Below are positions 60,833 through 64,000 of a DNA stretch of 64,000 nucleotides, piece by piece (the first letter of the stretch is position 1; the number at the start of each line of letters is the position of its first letter). The DNA is from Flavobacterium sp. LC2016-01 (lineage in GTDB: Bacteria; Bacteroidota; Bacteroidia; Flavobacteriales; Flavobacteriaceae). The notes beneath the pieces were generated by a model. That model ran no database searches. It was not told where the DNA came from and saw nothing but the letters and a program-made list of their open reading frames with translations. Position numbers and translations under genes: made by a program. The stretch lies in contig NZ_WMIC01000001.1 of NCBI RefSeq assembly GCF_009711135.1, positions 248,001 through 312,000 on the forward strand. Direction: 5' to 3'.

Positions 60833-61555
60833 ATGAAGCATATTTTATTTTTCATATTATTTTTTACCGCTGCAACAGTATCAGCCCAAACCGAATTTAG
60901 TACTAAATTTAAAAGTATTCCTGCACCAAAGTTTGGTGCAAAACCAAAAAAACTGCCTGATCCAGCTATGCCTGATCTTAATGATCCTGCCGCTCCAACT
61001 GCTGAAATTCCGAGTATCAAAACACCAAATGTTTATGATAATACCAAGTTGACAACAAAATCAAAATTTCAGGTAGGCGAAGAAAAAAGCAAATTTACAA
61101 TGTCAACAGAAACGGAATTTGCTAATCCGGGTGACCGCTATGTTGCGAAAATGGAAAAAGATTTAGATAAAGCTCTAAAAGACGCCGGACTTCGCGAAGG
61201 TCGAGGAACATTAGTAAAACACAATATTTCGTTAGGAGATTTTAGAACAAAATCGAAATATTTTATTGTAAAGTTTCGTGATTTTGGAGCAATCGATGGC
61301 GATTTGGTAAAGGTTTCAAATAATGATAAGGTAATTCAGAACCAAATATTTCTGGATGCTAATTTCAAAGATGTAAAAATAGATCTTTCAGACGGATTTA
61401 ATAAATTAGATTTCGAAGCATTGAATATAGGTACTCTAGGAGGAAATACTGCCGAAATTCAAGTGTTTGATGATAAAGGCCAATTGGTTACAAATGACTA
61501 TTGGGACAATCTTGCTGCTGGATTTAAAGCTTCTATTATTGTGACGAAAGAATAG
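60833..61555 (+). CDS. Secreted protein of unknown function
   Basis: 240 residues with a signal peptide (to about ATVSAQ), a Pro-rich low-complexity segment (FGAKPKKLPDPAMPDLNDPAAPT), then a globular part with FIVKFRDFGAIDGDLVKVSNNDK, LDANFKDVKIDLSDGFNKLDFEALNIGTLGG and DKGQLVTNDYWDNLAAGFKA. Unassigned. Beta-strand-rich, probably periplasmic or outer-surface. Single gene; family D repeat follows. Confidence 0.65.
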   Translation: MKHILFFILFFTAATVSAQTEFSTKFKSIPAPKFGAKPKKLPDPAMPDLNDPAAPTAEIPSIKTPNVYDNTKLTTKSKFQVGEEKSKFTMSTETEFANPGDRYVAKMEKDLDKALKDAGLREGRGTLVKHNISLGDFRTKSKYFIVKFRDFGAIDGDLVKVSNNDKVIQNQIFLDANFKDVKIDLSDGFNKLDFEALNIGTLGGNTAEIQVFDDKGQLVTNDYWDNLAAGFKASIIVTKE

Positions 61556-61572
61556 CGCTGCTAGCGCTAGGA

Positions 61573-61657
61573 GCAAAGCGACAAAGGTTCAAAGGGACAA
61601 AGTTTTTTACTTTTTTAACCTTTGAACCTTTGTCTCTTTGTAACTCTGAACCTTTTT
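61573..61657. repeat. Inverted repeat, family D (copy 2)
   Basis: GCAAAGCGACAAAGGTTCAA ... TTTAACCTTTGAACCTTTG. Like 10652-10722. Overlaps the 3' end region of two convergent genes. Confidence 0.7.
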
Positions 61658-62183
61658 AGAAAGGATCCGCAGTAACTTTAAATTTCATGTCAGCTTTTAC
61701 AGTTACATCTTTAGTTAAAGTTTCTTTCAACGTTACCTGAGTTCTTATCTTGTAACTGTCAGCTTTTATGTATTGATCCAGTTTTTTATCGGTGCAAATC
61801 AAATCAATTGTGTTGGTTGTTGCCATAATGTTGTCTTGGTAGGCCAATTCTATTTCATCTGAATTTGTGGTCGAAATATACAAATGAACCGATTTTAAAA
61901 ATGTAAAAGTTTTATCTGACGGATCAGAAATCGATAATTTTAATGATCTCAGTTTTACATCTTTTACAAGACTGGCTTTGGTTTTGTTATTTTCAAATTC
62001 GGCAGATGAATTTGTAGTCACGTCCGGCATGATAATTTCCGAAGGTAGATTAATAGGTGAAGTGCTTGGGATTTTTATTGAAGTTTCATTAGAAATGTTA
62101 AACGTCAATAAATCATCAACAGCATCACAAGAGGTTAAAAAGATCGACAGCAAAACTGTCAGAGCAATAAATTTTGATTTCAT
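61656..62183 (-). CDS. Small lipoprotein of unknown function
   Basis: 175 residues. Lipobox LTSCDAVDD (Cys about residue 19), then a beta-rich Ser/Thr/Asn domain (INLPSEIIMPDVTTNSSAEF, LRSLKLSISDPSDKTFTFLK, TTNSDEIELAYQDN, IRTQVTLKETL, ADMKFKVTADPF). Not recognised. Convergent with the 60833 gene. Confidence 0.6.
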   Translation of the reverse strand: MKSKFIALTVLLSIFLTSCDAVDDLLTFNISNETSIKIPSTSPINLPSEIIMPDVTTNSSAEFENNKTKASLVKDVKLRSLKLSISDPSDKTFTFLKSVHLYISTTNSDEIELAYQDNIMATTNTIDLICTDKKLDQYIKADSYKIRTQVTLKETLTKDVTVKADMKFKVTADPF

Positions 62184-62240
62184 AGTTAAATTTAAATTGG
62201 GTTTTTCAGTAAATACGAAATAATTTAGAGTCTGGATTTT

Positions 62241-62345
62241 TTCTAAGATGCTAAGGTTCTAAGTTGCTAAGATGCTAAGTTTTTTTGTTTTTAAAGTTGA
62301 AAAAGAAGACTCAGAACCTTAGAATCTTAGCATCTTAGAAGCTTA
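62241..62345. repeat. Inverted repeat, family G (CTAAGATGCTAAGG-type)
   Basis: TTCTAAGATGCTAAGGTTCTAAG ... CTCAGAACCTTAGAATCTTAG. Same family as the outer arms at 9435-9474 and 9734-9775. It lies just upstream of guaA. Confidence 0.8.
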
Positions 62346-62402
62346 ATGAAAAAAAAATATTTTTTTTCATTGCTCCGATTTTTCATTTTGGAATATAAAA
62401 AG

Positions 62403-62410
62403 TATTTTTG
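62403..62410 (+). promoter_or_regulatory. guaA -7 element next to the start codon
   Basis: TATTTTTG ends three bases before the guaA ATG at 62414, so transcription would begin at or next to the ATG. This suggests a leaderless or near-leaderless mRNA. No -33 TTTG at standard spacing. Confidence 0.4.
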
Positions 62411-62413
62411 CGC

Positions 62414-63943
62414 ATGCAACACAACGTACTTATTTTAGATTTCGGGTCGCAATATACACAGCTTATTGCGCGTAGAGTTCGCGAATTAAATATATTCTGC
62501 GAAATTTTCCCTTACAATCACTTTCCTAGTGATTTATCACCTTATAAAGCAGTAATTTTAGGAGGAAGTCCATTTTCTGTTCGTGCAGAAGACGCTCCAC
62601 ATCCTGATTTATCTCAAATTCGAGGCAAGCTTCCAATGTTGGCGGTTTGTTACGGAGCGCAATACTTGGCACACTTTAGCGGTGGAGAAGTAGCAGCTTC
62701 AAATACAAGAGAATACGGAAGAGCGAATTTGTCTTTTATTAAGGAGAATGAAGTTTTCTTTGATGGAGTTTCAGAAAACAGCCAAGTTTGGATGAGCCAC
62801 AGCGATAGTATCAAAGGACTTCCAACAAATGCTGTAAAATTAGCAAGCACGCATGATGTAGAATTTGCTGCTTACAAAATTGAAGGTGAAACGACTTACG
62901 GAATTCAATATCATCCAGAAGTTTTCCATTCTACAGATGGATCAAAAATGCTGGAAAACTTTTTAGTTAAAATTGCCGAAGTTCCTCAAAACTTTACACC
63001 AAATGCTTTCGTTGAAGAAATGGTAGCAGAATTAAAGGAGAAATTAGGAAACGATAAAGTAGTTTTAGGACTGTCTGGTGGAGTAGATTCTACCGTAGCG
63101 GCAGTTTTATTGAACCAAGCGATTGGTAAAAACCTTTACTGCATTTTCGTAAATAACGGTTTACTTCGTAAAAACGAATTCCAAAATGTATTAGATCAAT
63201 ATAAAGGAATGGGATTGAACGTGAAAGGCGTTGACGCCGGAGATCGTTTTCTTTCAGAACTTGCCGGAATCAGTGATCCTGAAACCAAACGTAAAACTAT
63301 TGGACGTGTATTTATCGAAGTTTTTGATGATGAATCACATTTAATTGAAGACGTAAAATGGCTGGCTCAGGGAACAATTTATCCTGACGTAATTGAGTCG
63401 GTTTCTGTAAAAGGACCATCGGCTACAATTAAATCGCACCACAATGTTGGTGGATTGCCAGATTATATGAAATTAAAAATTGTGGAACCACTTAGAATGT
63501 TGTTTAAAGACGAAGTTCGTAGAGTTGGAGCTACTTTAGGAATAGATCCTGAATTATTAGGAAGACACCCTTTCCCAGGACCAGGATTATCAATCAGAAT
63601 TTTAGGAGATATTACACCTGAAAAAGTTCAGATTTTACAGGATGTTGATTCTGTATTTATCGAAGGATTAAAATCTTGGGGATTATACGACAAAGTTTGG
63701 CAGGCTGGAGCAATTTTGCTTCCTGTAAACAGTGTTGGTGTAATGGGCGATGAGCGTACTTACGAAAAAGTGGTTGCACTTAGAGCTGTAGAATCTACGG
63801 ACGGTATGACGGCTGACTGGGTTCATTTACCTTATGATTTCTTGATGAAAGTTTCAAATGATATTATAAATAAAGTAAAAGGCGTGAATCGCGTTGTTTA
63901 CGATATTAGTTCAAAACCACCTGCAACAATTGAGTGGGAATAG
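62414..63943 (+). CDS. guaA: GMP synthase (glutamine-hydrolysing)
   Basis: 509 residues from the ATG at 62414 (a TTG two codons upstream also opens the frame). Class I glutamine amidotransferase domain with [18 protein letters not shown], the nucleophile Cys in LAVCYGAQY and the His-Glu in [10 protein letters not shown]. The ATP-pyrophosphatase domain has the P-loop [13 protein letters not shown], and the C-terminal dimerisation domain ends in KPPATIEWE. Converts XMP to GMP with glutamine and ATP. Complete within the window. Confidence 0.97.
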   Translation: MQHNVLILDFGSQYTQLIARRVRELNIFCEIFPYNHFPSDLSPYKAVILGGSPFSVRAEDAPHPDLSQIRGKLPMLAVCYGAQYLAHFSGGEVAASNTREYGRANLSFIKENEVFFDGVSENSQVWMSHSDSIKGLPTNAVKLASTHDVEFAAYKIEGETTYGIQYHPEVFHSTDGSKMLENFLVKIAEVPQNFTPNAFVEEMVAELKEKLGNDKVVLGLSGGVDSTVAAVLLNQAIGKNLYCIFVNNGLLRKNEFQNVLDQYKGMGLNVKGVDAGDRFLSELAGISDPETKRKTIGRVFIEVFDDESHLIEDVKWLAQGTIYPDVIESVSVKGPSATIKSHHNVGGLPDYMKLKIVEPLRMLFKDEVRRVGATLGIDPELLGRHPFPGPGLSIRILGDITPEKVQILQDVDSVFIEGLKSWGLYDKVWQAGAILLPVNSVGVMGDERTYEKVVALRAVESTDGMTADWVHLPYDFLMKVSNDIINKVKGVNRVVYDISSKPPATIEWE

Positions 63944-63954
63944 TAAGATTTTTC

Positions 63955-63992
63955 AAATTAAGGCGTTACATTTGTAATGCCTTAATTTTTTA
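63955..63992 (+). terminator. guaA terminator
   Basis: AAATTAAGGCGTTAC / GTAATGCCTTAATTTTTT (one G-U pair), 11 bases after the stop. Confidence 0.8.
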
Positions 63993-64000
63993 AACCTACT

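Noticed and set aside
1..64000. tRNA, rRNA, insertion sequences, prophage or transposase genes
   Set aside because: None could be recognised by reading; no tRNA-like cloverleaf with CCA or rRNA sequence was found, though a covariance-model search (tRNAscan-SE, Infernal) was not possible.

Overview
This is an AT-rich window from a Bacteroidota chromosome, almost certainly Flavobacterium or a close relative. The evidence is the gliding-motility lipoprotein GldI, Bacteroidota-type promoters (TTTG / TAnnTTTG), genes without Shine-Dalgarno sequences, many SPII lipoproteins with an S/A/G-C lipobox, an IcmF-type fused mutase, GSII and GSIII glutamine synthetases side by side, and a Bacteroidota-style curli (csg) locus. 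No rRNA, tRNA, CRISPR array, transposase or phage gene was seen. The left edge cuts an outer-membrane beta-barrel gene; the right edge falls just after guaA and its terminator.

Layout. 0-5.2 kb: beta-barrel protein (cut), DUF4142 lipoprotein, then an AraC regulator / response regulator / CHASE3-PAS histidine kinase operon next to csbD and dps (a stress block). 5.5-18.5 kb: pyrF, a BtuF-like protein, katA behind a 249-bp-offset tandem duplication, purU, DUF4197, small lipoproteins and a Coa1-like protein, an L,D-transpeptidase, and the B12-dependent fused mutase icmF. 18.6-22.8 kb: accessory region with small orphan genes, one probably split by a 1-nt frameshift, a secreted alpha/beta hydrolase and an orphan TPR fragment. 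22.7-27.9 kb: four paralogous small secreted proteins, three of them with strictly conserved upstream regions, then an AraC regulator carrying the same upstream palindrome, then a secreted esterase. 28-33.5 kb: collagen-motif lipoprotein, TerC, glutamine synthetases II and III (divergent). 33.7-39.4 kb: curli operon csgA-csgB-csgH/E fusion-csgF-csgG(extended)-surface lipoprotein, preceded by a LytTR-type direct repeat and a good promoter, with a terminator hairpin after csgA. 39.5-50.5 kb: purM, GNAT, GH92 mannosidase, M61 peptidase, sterol desaturase-like protein, YeaQ-like protein, aquaporin, DoxX. 50.6-60.5 kb, all minus: EamA, an nrnA-gldI-PPIase-PPIase operon with two cyclophilin+FKBP fusions, rhomboid, a CLC protein with fluoride-exporter-type motifs, RidA, cbpA-cbpM. 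60.8-64 kb: two unknown exported proteins and guaA.

Most intergenic gaps carry long inverted repeats of several recurring families (REP/MITE-like) or intrinsic terminators. The strongest novel signals are the curli locus with its candidate LytTR control, CsgH-CsgE fusion, barrel-extended CsgG and terminal propeller lipoprotein, and the mini-protein family with its duplicated regulatory region.
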